Below are positions 9,864-18,382 of a stretch of 64,000 bases of DNA, piece after piece. Both the position numbers and the translations under genes were made by a program. This DNA is from Cupriavidus basilensis (GTDB lineage Bacteria; Pseudomonadota; Gammaproteobacteria; Burkholderiales; Burkholderiaceae). Where the stretch lies: positions 1 through 64,000 of the forward strand of contig NZ_BBQM01000025.1 of assembly GCF_000876015.1 (NCBI RefSeq). The letters are read 5' to 3'. The notes under the pieces were generated by a model. It was not told the DNA's origin and did not search any database. It saw only the letters and a program-made list of their open reading frames with translations. Position 1 is the stretch's first letter; the number at the start of each line of letters is the position of its first letter.

Positions 9864-10712
9864 ATGAATCAGCGAATCGAAGAAGTCATGCTGGCTAATG
9901 TCAAGAGGGACGTAGCCAGGAGAAAGCGGCATTTTGCAACGTCGGTCGTAGTACTCAGTTTGCTGGCAGTGGCCTGGTACGTGTGTCAGATAGAATTCCA
10001 GAAGCTAGGCGCCGGTTTACCGAGACTATGGTCATTCGTCGTGCAGATGTTTCCACCCGACCTGAGCGACCTGGACGTCATTCTAAAAGGGGCTGGCGAG
10101 ACGCTCGCCATGGCGACGATTGGCACGATATTCGCCACAATCATGGCATTTCCGCTGGCACTCATGGCTGCGCGTAATACCTGTCCGAACAAGTGGACCT
10201 ATCGGGTATCCCGCGCCATCCTGAACGCCAGCCGCGGCACGGAGACATTTGTCTATGCACTTGTATTTGTAGCAGCAGTGGGCTTCGGTCCGTTCTCCGG
10301 CGTACTGGCCATTACTTTCCACATGGTAGGGGCAATCGGCAAAATGTTTGCTGAAGCCATCGAGCCCGTTGACCAAGGGCCATTGGATGCGCTCGCCTTG
10401 ACCGGTGCCAGCAGGGCAAAGATTATCCGCTACGGTCTGATCCCGGATGTTATGCCGCACCTGATCGCGAGCGTTCTATACATTTGGGAATTCAGTGTCA
10501 GAACGTCCACAGTACTGGGCATCGTAGGCGCAGGTGGAATTGGGCAGACCCTGAAAGATACTGTGGACTTGTTGGAATTCAACAAGATGATTACGGTACT
10601 GGCGGTTATATTGCTGATGGTGTCGGCAATCGATTTCATCAGTGACCGGCTCAGGTACTTGATATTGGACACAAAACGCGAGGGATTCGAAACTCTCCCT
10701 GCGAATAACTGA
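9864..10712 (+). CDS. ptxC: Phosphite ABC transporter permease
   Basis: A 282-residue inner-membrane permease of the PhnE/PtxC family with about six membrane segments (for example HFATSVVVLSLLAVAWYVC and MITVLAVILLMVSAIDFI). The conserved cytoplasmic EAA-like loop is seen as EAIEPVDQGPLDALALTGAS. The ATG at 9864 has AGAGGA upstream; the frame is open from 9759, but the first 35 residues of that version do not look membrane- or family-like. It pairs with the binding protein before it and the ATPase after it to form one importer. Confidence 0.88.
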   Translation: MNQRIEEVMLANVKRDVARRKRHFATSVVVLSLLAVAWYVCQIEFQKLGAGLPRLWSFVVQMFPPDLSDLDVILKGAGETLAMATIGTIFATIMAFPLALMAARNTCPNKWTYRVSRAILNASRGTETFVYALVFVAAVGFGPFSGVLAITFHMVGAIGKMFAEAIEPVDQGPLDALALTGASRAKIIRYGLIPDVMPHLIASVLYIWEFSVRTSTVLGIVGAGGIGQTLKDTVDLLEFNKMITVLAVILLMVSAIDFISDRLRYLILDTKREGFETLPANN

Positions 10713-10745
10713 TTGCTTCACGTATTACTGGAAGGGCGGTTCGCA

Positions 10746-11546
10746 ATGAAAGATGTAGCGTTGCAGTTAAAGAATGTCGGTAAGTCATACGGCAATAAAG
10801 TTGTCCTGGAATCGATTGACTTCGAAGTACGTCACGGCTCAATGGTTGCCTTGCTCGGCACAAGCGGGGCAGGGAAGTCGACGCTTTTCCGATGTCTCAC
10901 TGGCCTTGAGCCGATTGACTCCGGTTCTATCGTGGCGCTCGGAGAATCCATACATGAACTGTCTCCGGCGCGTCTGCGGGCAGTACGTGGCCAGATCGGG
11001 TTCGTGTTCCAACAACTGCACCTGGTGAAAAGGTTCTCAGCACTCGAGAATGTATTGGGTGCGCGTCTGGCAGAGATGCCCATTTGGCGCGTCACATTGA
11101 AAAGCTTCAGCCGGGCTGACAAAGTGCTCGCGTTCGAATGTCTGGACCGGGTCGGCATGCTCGATTATGCAAACACGCCTACGCAACTGCTGTCAGGCGG
11201 TCAGCAACAGCGTATTGCGATAGCGCGAGCCTTGGCGCAGAAGCCCAAGATTATTATTGCGGACGAACCCGTCTCCAGCCTCGATCCGCTGACGGCGCGC
11301 TCGGTTCTGCAAACGCTGAAAGCCGCGGCTACAGATCTTAATGTCGCGGTCCTGTGCAGCCTGCACCAGGTAGACCTGGCACTTGAAGTGTCTGATCGAG
11401 TCGTGGGATTGCGGGATGGGCGAATCAGTTTGAATATGGCTAACCAACCGAATGATCAAGGCATGATGCAAAAGATACGATCCATTTATCAGCAGCGTGC
11501 CGTACACAGCGACAGAGACGAGCCGTTGCAGCGGCATGTCGCGTAG
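10746..11546 (+). CDS. ptxA: Phosphite ABC transporter ATP-binding protein
   Basis: A 266-residue ABC ATPase of the PhnC/PtxA family. Walker A is GTSGAGKST (near residue 39), the Q-loop is [12 protein letters not shown], the signature is [15 protein letters not shown], Walker B is [13 protein letters not shown] and the switch His is in CSLHQVDLA. The start is the ATG at 10746, behind GAAGGGCGG; a TTG at 10713 is less likely. In the described ptxABCDE operon the ATPase comes first, whereas here the order is B-C-A, as in many phnD-E-C variants. Confidence 0.9.
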   Translation: MKDVALQLKNVGKSYGNKVVLESIDFEVRHGSMVALLGTSGAGKSTLFRCLTGLEPIDSGSIVALGESIHELSPARLRAVRGQIGFVFQQLHLVKRFSALENVLGARLAEMPIWRVTLKSFSRADKVLAFECLDRVGMLDYANTPTQLLSGGQQQRIAIARALAQKPKIIIADEPVSSLDPLTARSVLQTLKAAATDLNVAVLCSLHQVDLALEVSDRVVGLRDGRISLNMANQPNDQGMMQKIRSIYQQRAVHSDRDEPLQRHVA

Positions 11547-11565
11547 TTCGTTCCTCAGAGGTCCC

Positions 11566-12567
11566 ATGAAACCAAGAATCGTAACAACGCATCGAATCCA
11601 CCCTGACACGCTGGCCCTCCTTGAGACCGCCGCTGAAGTAATTTCCAATCAGTCCGATTCAACCATGTCGCGGGAAGAGGTACTGTTGCGCACCAATGAT
11701 GCGGACGGGATGATGGTGTTTATGCCGGATAGCATAGATGCGGATTTTCTATCCGCGTGCCCCAATCTGAAGGTCATCGGCGCCGCGCTTAAAGGATATG
11801 ACAACTTTGATGTCGAGGCATGTACCCGCCATGGGATTTGGTTTACGATTGTTCCTGATTTGCTTACGAGTCCCACAGCTGAACTAACGATTGGCCTGTT
11901 GCTGAGCATCACACGGAATATGCTGCAAGGTGATAATTACATTCGATCACGCCAGTTCAATGGTTGGACCCCGCGGTTTTATGGCACAGGTTTGACGGGT
12001 AAAACCGCCGGCATCATTGGGACGGGAGCGGTCGGGCGGGCGGTCGCAAAGCGGCTGGCCGCCTTCGATATGCAAATTCAGTACACGGATCCGCAGCCTT
12101 TGCCGCAAGAGTCGGAAAGGGCATGGAATGCGAGCAGAACATCGCTGGACCAGCTATTGGCGACAAGCGATTTCATCATTCCCATGCTGCCGATGTCGTC
12201 AGATACCCACCACACCATAAATGCTCGGGCATTAGACCGCATGAAGCCCGGTGCGTACCTCGTCAATGCCTGTCGCGGCTCCATCGTAGATGAGCGGGCC
12301 GTGGTGCATGCGCTTCGGACGGGGCATCTGGGCGGTTACGCCGCAGACGTCTTCGAGATGGAGGAATGGGCGCGTCCCGACAGGCCGCATTCTATTCCTG
12401 ACGAATTGCTTGATCCTGCTTTACCCACATTCTTTACGCCTCACCTGGGTTCGGCGGTCAAATCGGTACGGATGGAAATCGAGCGTGAAGCCGCCCTCAG
12501 TATCCTCGAAGCGTTGCAAGGGCGCATTCCACGCGGAGCGGTCAACCATGTTGGAGCGGGGAGATGA
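11566..12567 (+). CDS. ptxD: Phosphite dehydrogenase (phosphonate dehydrogenase), NAD-dependent
   Basis: A 333-residue D-2-hydroxyacid dehydrogenase-fold enzyme that oxidises phosphite to phosphate with NAD. Recognisable PtxD residues are K76 (ALKGYDNFD), R237 ([10 protein letters not shown]), E266 ([15 protein letters not shown]) and H293 ([18 protein letters not shown]). The nucleotide fold is GTGAVG at 152-157, followed by D175 (YTDPQ), which predicts preference for NAD over NADP. GAGG precedes the ATG at 11566. K76, R237 and E266 share the numbering of the WM88 enzyme. It is the terminal catalytic step of this operon and delivers phosphate in the cytoplasm. Confidence 0.95.
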   Translation: MKPRIVTTHRIHPDTLALLETAAEVISNQSDSTMSREEVLLRTNDADGMMVFMPDSIDADFLSACPNLKVIGAALKGYDNFDVEACTRHGIWFTIVPDLLTSPTAELTIGLLLSITRNMLQGDNYIRSRQFNGWTPRFYGTGLTGKTAGIIGTGAVGRAVAKRLAAFDMQIQYTDPQPLPQESERAWNASRTSLDQLLATSDFIIPMLPMSSDTHHTINARALDRMKPGAYLVNACRGSIVDERAVVHALRTGHLGGYAADVFEMEEWARPDRPHSIPDELLDPALPTFFTPHLGSAVKSVRMEIEREAALSILEALQGRIPRGAVNHVGAGR

Positions 12568-12571
12568 CTGA

Positions 12572-13441
12572 GTGATTAATCTCGATCACGTTGAGAGTTT
12601 TCTGGCCGTAGTCGCAGCCGGGGGCTTCCGCGACGCCGCAAAACAACTCGACATTTCGCAGTCGACGGTGACGCAGCATATCAAGAAGCTTGAAGAGTCG
12701 CTTAAGATGGAAGTGATCGTGCGAAGCAATGCCGGTTGCAGCTTGACAGCCGAGGGTGAAACTTTTTTGCCGTATGCGCAACAGCTCGTCAACCTGGCGT
12801 GTAAAGCCGGAACTCTATTTGAAAAGAAAGATGAAATCACGATTGGTGCGAGTTCTAACACGGGCATATACTTGCTTCAGCCATATATAAAAGAGTTTGA
12901 AGAGCGAACGCCATTTTCAGTCAAGGTGGTCATCGATAGAAACGAGGCGATAGCGCGGACCATAGAGAATTACGACCTGGACATCGCTGTCGTCGAAAGA
13001 TGGGACGAGCGCCCGGGATTCGCTGCCAAGCTGTGGCGACGAGAAGAGCTGGTACTTATCGTACCGCTGGGGCATCCGTGGGCGGGCATGCGGAGTGTTG
13101 GGCCGAACCAGCTTGAAAACCAAGTCTTGATCGGAGGCGAGGCGGGCTCGGGCACCGGACGGGTCCTTCGGCAGTATCTCGGTACACGGGCAAATACGCT
13201 GAGTGTTTCCTTGCAACTGGGCAGTACCGCCGCTGTAAAAAGTGCTGTGCAGGCAGGACTGGGGATATCAGTCGTGATGAAAGCGTCCGTCGAGAACGAG
13301 TCCCGACTTGTCTTGTTTTCAACGGTTCCCTTTGAGGGCGATCCGCCCCGGAAGGAGATCTACATCGTGTTTCGGAATGGCATGCTGAAGCATCCGTCCA
13401 TCGCTGCTTTCGTCGACATACTTTTGAGCCGTCCGCACTAA
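12572..13441 (+). CDS. ptxE: LysR-family transcriptional regulator, PtxE-like
   Basis: A 289-residue LysR regulator with an N-terminal helix-turn-helix (FLAVVAAGGFRDAAKQLDIS, then QSTVTQHIKKLEESL) and a C-terminal effector domain (EITIGASSNTGIYLL onward). It starts with GTG four bases after the ptxD stop and points the same way, as ptxE does in ptxABCDE operons. It probably senses phosphite or a related ligand and acts on the promoter before htxA. Its role at that promoter is inferred from position. Confidence 0.85.
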   Translation: MINLDHVESFLAVVAAGGFRDAAKQLDISQSTVTQHIKKLEESLKMEVIVRSNAGCSLTAEGETFLPYAQQLVNLACKAGTLFEKKDEITIGASSNTGIYLLQPYIKEFEERTPFSVKVVIDRNEAIARTIENYDLDIAVVERWDERPGFAAKLWRREELVLIVPLGHPWAGMRSVGPNQLENQVLIGGEAGSGTGRVLRQYLGTRANTLSVSLQLGSTAAVKSAVQAGLGISVVMKASVENESRLVLFSTVPFEGDPPRKEIYIVFRNGMLKHPSIAAFVDILLSRPH

Positions 13442-13673
13442 ATCGGCTTGTGAGCTCGGCTTGTAATGCCGCCGCCGACCCTGGGCGCCGAAGTTCGGGC
13501 TGTGGCGTCGCCACACCGATTCTTTCCACGGCAGCTTCGGCTACGACGGAGTGAAAGATATGGGCGAGGGCAACAAACAAAATAGCCAGTCAAACGACTG
13601 GCTCTTGAAATTTTGAGGACAAAACCTTTGAAGTCTAGCCTCTCATCCCGATAAAGTGACCTGCTCCGTTTTT
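13442..13673. other. Gap after ptxE with a hairpin and an IS end
   Basis: I see no gene here. It contains the hairpin at 13584-13603. Near 13658 the sequence TGACCTGCTCCG could be the terminal repeat of the IS3-family remnant that follows. Confidence 0.4.
13584..13603 (-). terminator. Hairpin, possible terminator
   Basis: AGCCAGTC-AAAC-GACTGGCT is a perfect 8-bp stem. On the minus strand it is followed by ATTTTGTTTG, so it would work best as a terminator for leftward transcription. On the plus strand, for the ptx operon, the T-run is weak (CTTGAAATTTTG). Confidence 0.45.
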
Positions 13674-13916
13674 TCATACCACCGCCATTTGGGAAATGGC
13701 ATGGATTGATAAACAGTTCCTCAAGCTTTGGGCCATTTGCAACGGCGTCAGGTAGCCCAAGCTGGAATGCGGTCGTACCTCGTTGTAATGGCGCCGCCAA
13801 TCCGCGATGACGATTCTGGCCTCGATCCGGTTGCGAAACCATTCCAGACTGAAGCACTCGTCACGCAGTTTGCCATTGAAACTTTCGGTGGTGCCGTGCT
13901 GCCATGGCTTGCCCAT
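13674..13916 (-). pseudogene. IS3-family transposase OrfB, C-terminal fragment
   Basis: The last ~80 residues of an IS3-family (IS407-like) integrase-core transposase. GKPWQHGTTESFNGKLRDEC holds the end of the DDE domain, followed by WRRHYNEVRPHSSLGYLTP, which is typical of these proteins. The rest of OrfB and all of OrfA are missing; upstream on the minus strand the frame becomes unrelated sequence by about 13920. It is a dead remnant marking a past insertion at the 3' side of the ptx operon. Confidence 0.85.
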
Positions 13917-14108
13917 AGCGGGGATACCGAAAAGCTAACTCCTTCAGCAGAAGTTTGCCTGCCGGAGCCTCTCTTCGCTGTGAGATGGTATCGGTTGCGC
14001 AGGTACAGATTAGACGGTATTGAGCTGGTACTGTGCAGGGCCATAGACCGACGCCCGCATCGCCCCATACAAGCTTATTAATAACTCGTAATCTCGCAGT
14101 AAGGTCAA

Positions 14109-14588
14109 CTACAACTTGGCAGCCTTTCGGACAACTCCGAGTTTAGTTTGATCTCGGTGAACTCTTGGCGGCGGTTGGCTCAGCAACTGGGCATCCAGGC
14201 CCCGGTTGCTAGCGTTGTAAGCCCACACAACAAACTGCTCCAGCAGTCTTTCGTTCTCGACCTTAAGCCGGGCATTTTCGGCCTCAATACGCTCAAGACG
14301 TTCTAAAAGCGCCTGTGCTTCTGTAGCTCCCAAGCCAAGGGAGCTTTTTGACCGAGCATTTGGAAGCCCTGCAACGCGGCTCTTCGTTAATTGGAAGGCC
14401 TGCTTTATGCGAACCCGCTGATTTAGGGCTTGTCTTGTGTATCGGGCGTTAAGTCGTTGCTCGACAATCTCAATGAGTAATTCCCAAGTAAGCTTCCCCT
14501 CCCAGCCGTCGAGAATGCTAACTATGGCTTCTATATCCTGGTCTTCCAAGTTACGTGCTCGAACTTTCGGCCTATTTCTAGCCATCAT
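14109..14588 (-). CDS. Tn554 TnpC-like accessory protein (remnant element)
   Basis: A 159-residue protein with an N-terminal part that may bind DNA and a predicted coiled coil at about 93-120 (EAQALLERLERIEAENARLK), ending in FVVWAYNASNRGLDAQLLSQ plus a basic tail. From memory this matches the small third protein of Tn554-like tripartite recombinase modules. The start codon overlaps the stop of the upstream integrase fragment, the usual arrangement in those modules. It may be intact but is probably orphaned, since no full TnpA or TnpB is present. Confidence 0.55.
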   Translation of the reverse strand: MMARNRPKVRARNLEDQDIEAIVSILDGWEGKLTWELLIEIVEQRLNARYTRQALNQRVRIKQAFQLTKSRVAGLPNARSKSSLGLGATEAQALLERLERIEAENARLKVENERLLEQFVVWAYNASNRGLDAQLLSQPPPRVHRDQTKLGVVRKAAKL

Positions 14589-15018
14589 TTTTCTCCATCG
14601 CGAGCATCAGGTTGCGCATGGTTTCAGTCGATATAATCGCACTAGGAGAGGGCTCCGGCCGGTGCGTTAAAGCGGCCCGAGCTACTTTGGCTTGCTCGAT
14701 TCTTGACGGGACAGGAAGGTTTGACAGTTGGATGACCGCACCATGAGGAATACTGGGGTCATCAAGAAGGGCACACAATTGAGCCAGCCTTTTTACCGTC
14801 AGCTCGTGATGGTCTACCCACCGACTAGCTCCAAAGTAACCGTCAGCATGAGCCTGCTTGGCTGCCTCTAGATTCTCTCTAGCAGTCACCAGCTCATCCC
14901 GAATCCTGGCTGACCGAACCTCATCGCCTTTTACGCAGACCTGCTCAGAACAATTGAGGCAGTCAGCATGTAGCTGGCAGGGAGCCATGGTGTAATCATG
15001 GATACACACACCGAATTC
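14578..15018 (-). pseudogene. Tn554 TnpB-like integrase, C-terminal fragment interrupted by the transposon
   Basis: The open frame contains EFGVCIHDYTMAPCQLHADC, then LNCSEQVCVKGD and a helical tail. This Cys-rich pattern is typical of the C-terminus of large Tn554-type tyrosine recombinases. The catalytic domain is missing. The frame runs into the left end of the 17.7-kb transposon exactly at the AATTC duplication. Beyond the right end (32750 onward, minus strand) the frame stays open but does not look like a recombinase, so the gene was probably truncated before the transposon arrived. A GTG at 15009 could start a short peptide. Confidence 0.55.
15014..15018. repeat. Target-site duplication, left copy (AATTC)
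   Basis: The five bases immediately outside the left inverted repeat are AATTC. They are identical to the five bases immediately outside the right repeat (32745-32749). Five-bp duplications are characteristic of Tn3-family transposition. Confidence 0.9.
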
Positions 15019-15056
15019 GAGGGTCGGCAGGGATTCATGTAAAAAACCGCAGAAAC
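15019..15056 (+). repeat. Left terminal inverted repeat, 38 bp
   Basis: It starts GAGGGTCGGCAGGGATTCAT and ends AACCGCAGAAAC. All 38 positions are identical to the reverse complement of 32707-32744. 38 bp is the standard Tn3-family repeat length. It ends 4 bases before the stop of the KfrA/TnpT-like gene. Confidence 0.95.
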
Positions 15057-15060
15057 AGGC

Positions 15061-16161
15061 TTAAGTCCCTGTCACAGTTGGGTTTTTATCATTCCTCTGT
15101 GTCATTTTTTCTGCCCCTTCAACAGGGTCTTTCGCGGACGCATCAGGACTGGGCACCGTAGCGCTGAAACGCTCCAGCATGCTGACCACGACCTGCTCTT
15201 GCGCCGTGACGGATGACTTGGCTGCGGTCAGCGCCAGTTCCAGCTGTTGCTTTGCCGTGAGCAGTTCGTTGGCCTTGGCCTCCAACTGTTCGTTCGAGGC
15301 GTTGAGTTGCTTGACGGCCGCCTCCTGCTCAACCAGGCGCCGACCCAACTCCTCGGTGCGCCGTTGTGAAAACCCAAGTTCATCCTTGAGCGGCCGCAGG
15401 CTCCGCAGCTCTTCCTGGAGCTGGTGCAGATCGCCCTGGGCACGGGATAGATCACCCAACAAGCGCGCGTTTTCCTGAAGGGTGTGGACGGCTTGCTGCT
15501 GCTTGGTTGCCAAGGCTTCATTCACGGTGCGCAACTCAGCCTGCAGGTACTGCACCTGCTGCTCATGCTTGCGCTGGTCCTGATCGCGCTGCTCTTTGGT
15601 GGACTGCCGGAAATGCTCCAGTGCCTGGCGGGCATGCTGGTGCTTTTCCTCCAGGGATTGCCGGTGGCGTTCTTCGGCCTCGATGCGCTCCTGCAGATCG
15701 ACTACCTGTTGCGTGAGTTGTGTGCCTTCCAGGATCTTGCCGCGCAGTGACTCGCTGGTTTTTGCATGGGCTGCTTTTTCATCGGCCAACGCCCGCTGGG
15801 TTTGTTCCAGTTGCTGGCGGGCGGACTGGGCCTCGGTATTTAGGGCCGCGGCGGCGTGCTGATACTGCGCCAGCTGCTCCGCGTGCCTGGCCTGCGCCGA
15901 AATGACCCGCTCTTCGGCTTCCTCGTTCACCCGGGTGGCCAACCGCCCCACCAGATCCTGGATCGCCTCGCTGACAGCCACGCGGGTGCCGGTGGCTCCG
16001 CCTTCCTCTTCCTCGATCTCCTTCAGATAGCGGTGGATCGTGGTTTTGGAGCCGCTGCCCAGCTCTTCGCGCACCGCATCGATGGACGGATTCCGCCCGG
16101 TGGCCCGCAATTTATCGCGGGCGCGCAGCACTTCTGATTTGTAGATCCCGGCTCTGGCCAT
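15061..16161 (-). CDS. KfrA/TnpT-like coiled-coil DNA-binding protein
   Basis: A 366-residue protein with an N-terminal KfrA-type DNA-binding domain (residues 1-50; GRNPSIDAVREELGSGSKTT and IHRYLKEIEEEE), then a long predicted coiled coil (about 75-330, rich in Q, E, A and L), then a polar tail. TnpT of Tn4651 has the same plan and helps the TnpS recombinase resolve cointegrates. The position at the transposon end and the tyrosine recombinase at the other end support that role; plasmid KfrA-like function is the alternative. AGAGGTG precedes the ATG at 16161. A perfect inverted repeat 24 bases upstream (16185-16213) is a good candidate for its own operator. Confidence 0.75.
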   Translation of the reverse strand: MARAGIYKSEVLRARDKLRATGRNPSIDAVREELGSGSKTTIHRYLKEIEEEEGGATGTRVAVSEAIQDLVGRLATRVNEEAEERVISAQARHAEQLAQYQHAAAALNTEAQSARQQLEQTQRALADEKAAHAKTSESLRGKILEGTQLTQQVVDLQERIEAEERHRQSLEEKHQHARQALEHFRQSTKEQRDQDQRKHEQQVQYLQAELRTVNEALATKQQQAVHTLQENARLLGDLSRAQGDLHQLQEELRSLRPLKDELGFSQRRTEELGRRLVEQEAAVKQLNASNEQLEAKANELLTAKQQLELALTAAKSSVTAQEQVVVSMLERFSATVPSPDASAKDPVEGAEKMTQRNDKNPTVTGT

Positions 16162-16184
16162 GGCTCACCTCTCTATTTCGTACC

Positions 16185-16213
16185 ATAGTATGTATTATGA
16201 TATTACATACTAT
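16185..16213. promoter_or_regulatory. Inverted repeat, likely operator of the KfrA/TnpT-like gene
   Basis: ATAGTATGTA-(9 bases)-TACATACTAT is a perfect repeat with 10-bp arms, immediately upstream of the KfrA/TnpT-like start and in an AT-rich stretch suitable for its promoter. KfrA proteins bind inverted repeats and repress themselves, so autoregulation is the simplest reading. Confidence 0.6.
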
Positions 16214-16437
16214 TTATGAAGTCAAGAAATTGGGTTTTCTGCCATTTCTAACATTCGGTAATGGTGAATTATTCAATGTGATGCTGGTTTTCGCCCGTTT
16301 CCGCGATGGCGTGGGTACGGATGGCTGTGGATTCGAGTCGATGTGCAATACCTGCAATGCTTTGGTGAGATTCCCTCATCCAGGCCGCAACTTCACCTGA
16401 ATCCGTGTGCTCGGCTCGACCGCAGCTTCATGTTCGA

Positions 16438-16462
16438 GCTACAACATTAATGATGTTGTAGC
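16438..16462. repeat. Inverted repeat, candidate recombination core or operator
   Basis: GCTACAACAT-TAATG-ATGTTGTAGC has perfect 10-bp arms and a 5-base centre. It lies in the 413-bp gap between the divergent KfrA/TnpT-like gene and phnF. No T-run follows, so it is unlikely to be a terminator. Its shape suits a tyrosine-recombinase core site (resolution site of the transposon) or a repressor operator for phnF. I found no second copy in the element. Confidence 0.45.
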
Positions 16463-16509
16463 GCTACGTCCTGGCATCTCGAAAAACCCCGGATAGTCGT
16501 AACGCCAGG

Positions 16510-16527
16510 GTGTCATGAAACGGACAT
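16510..16527 (+). promoter_or_regulatory. Pho-box-like site before phnF
   Basis: GTGTCAT-GAAA-CGGACAT: two 7-base units with 4-base spacing, matching the PhoB unit consensus at 11 of 14 positions, 48 bases before the phnF start. C-P lyase operons are classical PhoB targets. One box only, so moderate confidence. Confidence 0.45.
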
Positions 16528-16574
16528 GGGCACCTCGTAAGCTCACGCTCATCCGCTTATCTAGATAACTAAAC

Positions 16575-17303
16575 ATGAGCCTCTACGTTGTCAATCGTGA
16601 TTCTGGTCTGGCCCTGTACGCACAGATCGCTCAACAACTGGAGCTGGTCGTACACAACCAATACGCATCCGGGGAATGCTTGCCGTCGGAGGGGGATCTG
16701 GCAGTGCAATTTGGTGTCAACCGCCATACCTTGCGCCGCGCAATAGACGAGCTGGTCGAGGCAGGCCTACTGGAACGCCGTCACGGCCTGGGCATCTTTG
16801 TGCTCGACACACAACTGGACTACCAGATTGGCAAAGGCACGCGTTTCACCGAAAACCTGGCCGCACTTGGGTTCATGACCGAGAACCGCATCCTTCGCAA
16901 GCAGACCATTGGCGCCCTGCCTAGGGTGGCACAACGCCTGACCATTCAGGAAGGGGATGCAGTGCACTGGATTGAGACGTTACGCATGGTGGAGCAACGC
17001 CCCATGTGCTTGATATCGCACTTCGTGCCCGCCGAAAAATTCCCAGACCTCTTCGAGCGTTTCGAAAGCGGATCGCTGCATGCGCTGCTGGGTGCCACAT
17101 ATGGCTGCAAGTTACGCCGAACAGAAAGCCTAGTGACAGCGGTGCTCCCGCAAGGGGACGACGCCAAGACGCTGGGGATGCCGCAGAACCGACCGGTGCT
17201 GCGGGTCAAGAGTGTGAACGTGGACGACCGGGATGGTACCCCGGTCGAATACGCCATTACCCGGTTCCGTGCAGACCGGATCCAACTGCGCATCAACCCC
17301 TGA
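16575..17303 (+). CDS. phnF: GntR-family regulator of phosphonate metabolism
   Basis: A 242-residue HutC/PhnF-type regulator. The N-terminal winged helix covers residues ~10-75 (LALYAQIAQQLELVV, CLPSEGDLAVQFGVNRHTLR, RAIDELVEAGLLERRHGLGI). The C-terminal UTRA ligand domain (from ~95) includes HWIETLRMVEQRPMCLISHF. It is first in the operon and probably represses it or tunes it to a phosphonate or phosphate signal. The stop is 50 bases before phnD. Confidence 0.92.
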   Translation: MSLYVVNRDSGLALYAQIAQQLELVVHNQYASGECLPSEGDLAVQFGVNRHTLRRAIDELVEAGLLERRHGLGIFVLDTQLDYQIGKGTRFTENLAALGFMTENRILRKQTIGALPRVAQRLTIQEGDAVHWIETLRMVEQRPMCLISHFVPAEKFPDLFERFESGSLHALLGATYGCKLRRTESLVTAVLPQGDDAKTLGMPQNRPVLRVKSVNVDDRDGTPVEYAITRFRADRIQLRINP

Positions 17304-17353
17304 CGGTCTCGCAAACCTATCTCTTTGTCTTCCCACTCACATGAGCCTTTGTA

Positions 17354-18295
17354 ATGTATCTGAAACAATCCATCCGCCGTATGCTGTTGGCCACCGGCCT
17401 GGCTCTGATGGCCAGTCCGTTTGCTGCCGTGGCCGCACAAAACGACGGCACGGCCGCCAAGCCGCTGCGCGTAATTTTGGTGCCCGCCGACGGCGGCACC
17501 GAAGACGGCACCAAGAAGGACTTCCAGCCCATTTTCTCGGCCATCGAACAATCGACGGGCCTGAAGTTCGACATCAAGGTCGGTCAGAGCTACGGTTCGG
17601 TGGTGGAGGCCATGTGCAGCGGCGCGGCAGACATTGCCTGGTACGGCCCGCTGTCTTACCTTCAAGCCAAGAGCCGAGGCTGTTCCGAATTGCTGGCGCT
17701 GGCTGTCAGCAAGGGCCAGTCGGTGTACTACTCAGGTCTGTTCGCACGCACCGACAGTGGTATCAACAGCGTCGCCGACCTCAAAGGCAAAAAAGTGGCC
17801 TTGGGCGACGTGAATTCCACCTCCAGCTTTGCCGTGCCAGTGGCCATGATGATGGCCGGTGGCGTACTGCCTGCGCGTGATCTGGGCACCATCAACATGG
17901 CCGGCAGCCATGCCAATGTGCTGAAGGCCTTGGCCGAGGGGCTGGTCGATGCCGGTGGTGCGTCGTTCGACTCCTTCGAAAAAGCCGTCAACGGCAAAGC
18001 GATCGACCCCTCCAAGGTCAAAGTGATCATCAAGAGTGCGGCCATTCCCTATCCGCCGCTGGCCATCCACCCCAAGGTAGATGGTGCCGTCAAGGCCAAG
18101 CTGCGCGAGGCGTTCAACAACGTCGACAAACTGCCCGGCATCACCAAAGACCAGATCCGCGGCTACGGTGGTGGCAAGGTGGACGGCTACACCGCCAATG
18201 TCAGTGAAGAAGACATGGCCAATGCCGGCAAGCTGTTTGAGATGGTCACCGACCCAGTCAAGCAGGACATCATGAAAAAGGCCAGCGCGCGCTAA
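17354..18295 (+). CDS. phnD: Phosphonate ABC transporter substrate-binding protein
   Basis: A 313-residue periplasmic PhnD. The signal peptide covers residues 1-28 (LLATGLALMASPFAAVAA), and the mature part has RVILVPADGGTEDGTKKDF, ADIAWYGPLSYLQA and KKVALGDVNSTSSFAVP. It differs strongly from the ptxB product at 8844, so the two importers are separate lineages. The ribosome-binding site is weak. It captures alkylphosphonates for PhnC-PhnE. Confidence 0.93.
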   Translation: MYLKQSIRRMLLATGLALMASPFAAVAAQNDGTAAKPLRVILVPADGGTEDGTKKDFQPIFSAIEQSTGLKFDIKVGQSYGSVVEAMCSGAADIAWYGPLSYLQAKSRGCSELLALAVSKGQSVYYSGLFARTDSGINSVADLKGKKVALGDVNSTSSFAVPVAMMMAGGVLPARDLGTINMAGSHANVLKALAEGLVDAGGASFDSFEKAVNGKAIDPSKVKVIIKSAAIPYPPLAIHPKVDGAVKAKLREAFNNVDKLPGITKDQIRGYGGGKVDGYTANVSEEDMANAGKLFEMVTDPVKQDIMKKASAR

Positions 18296-18382
18296 GCAGC
18301 GCCGCGCTACTCAAGCACCCCGTGCACGACAGTCAGGCCCAGGTCACTGGGTCGGGCTGCTGCATGAAAGAAAGGAAGCGAC

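Noticed and set aside
16438-16462. Terminator for the KfrA/TnpT-like gene or phnF
   Set aside because: The hairpin lies upstream of both genes and has no T-run on either strand.
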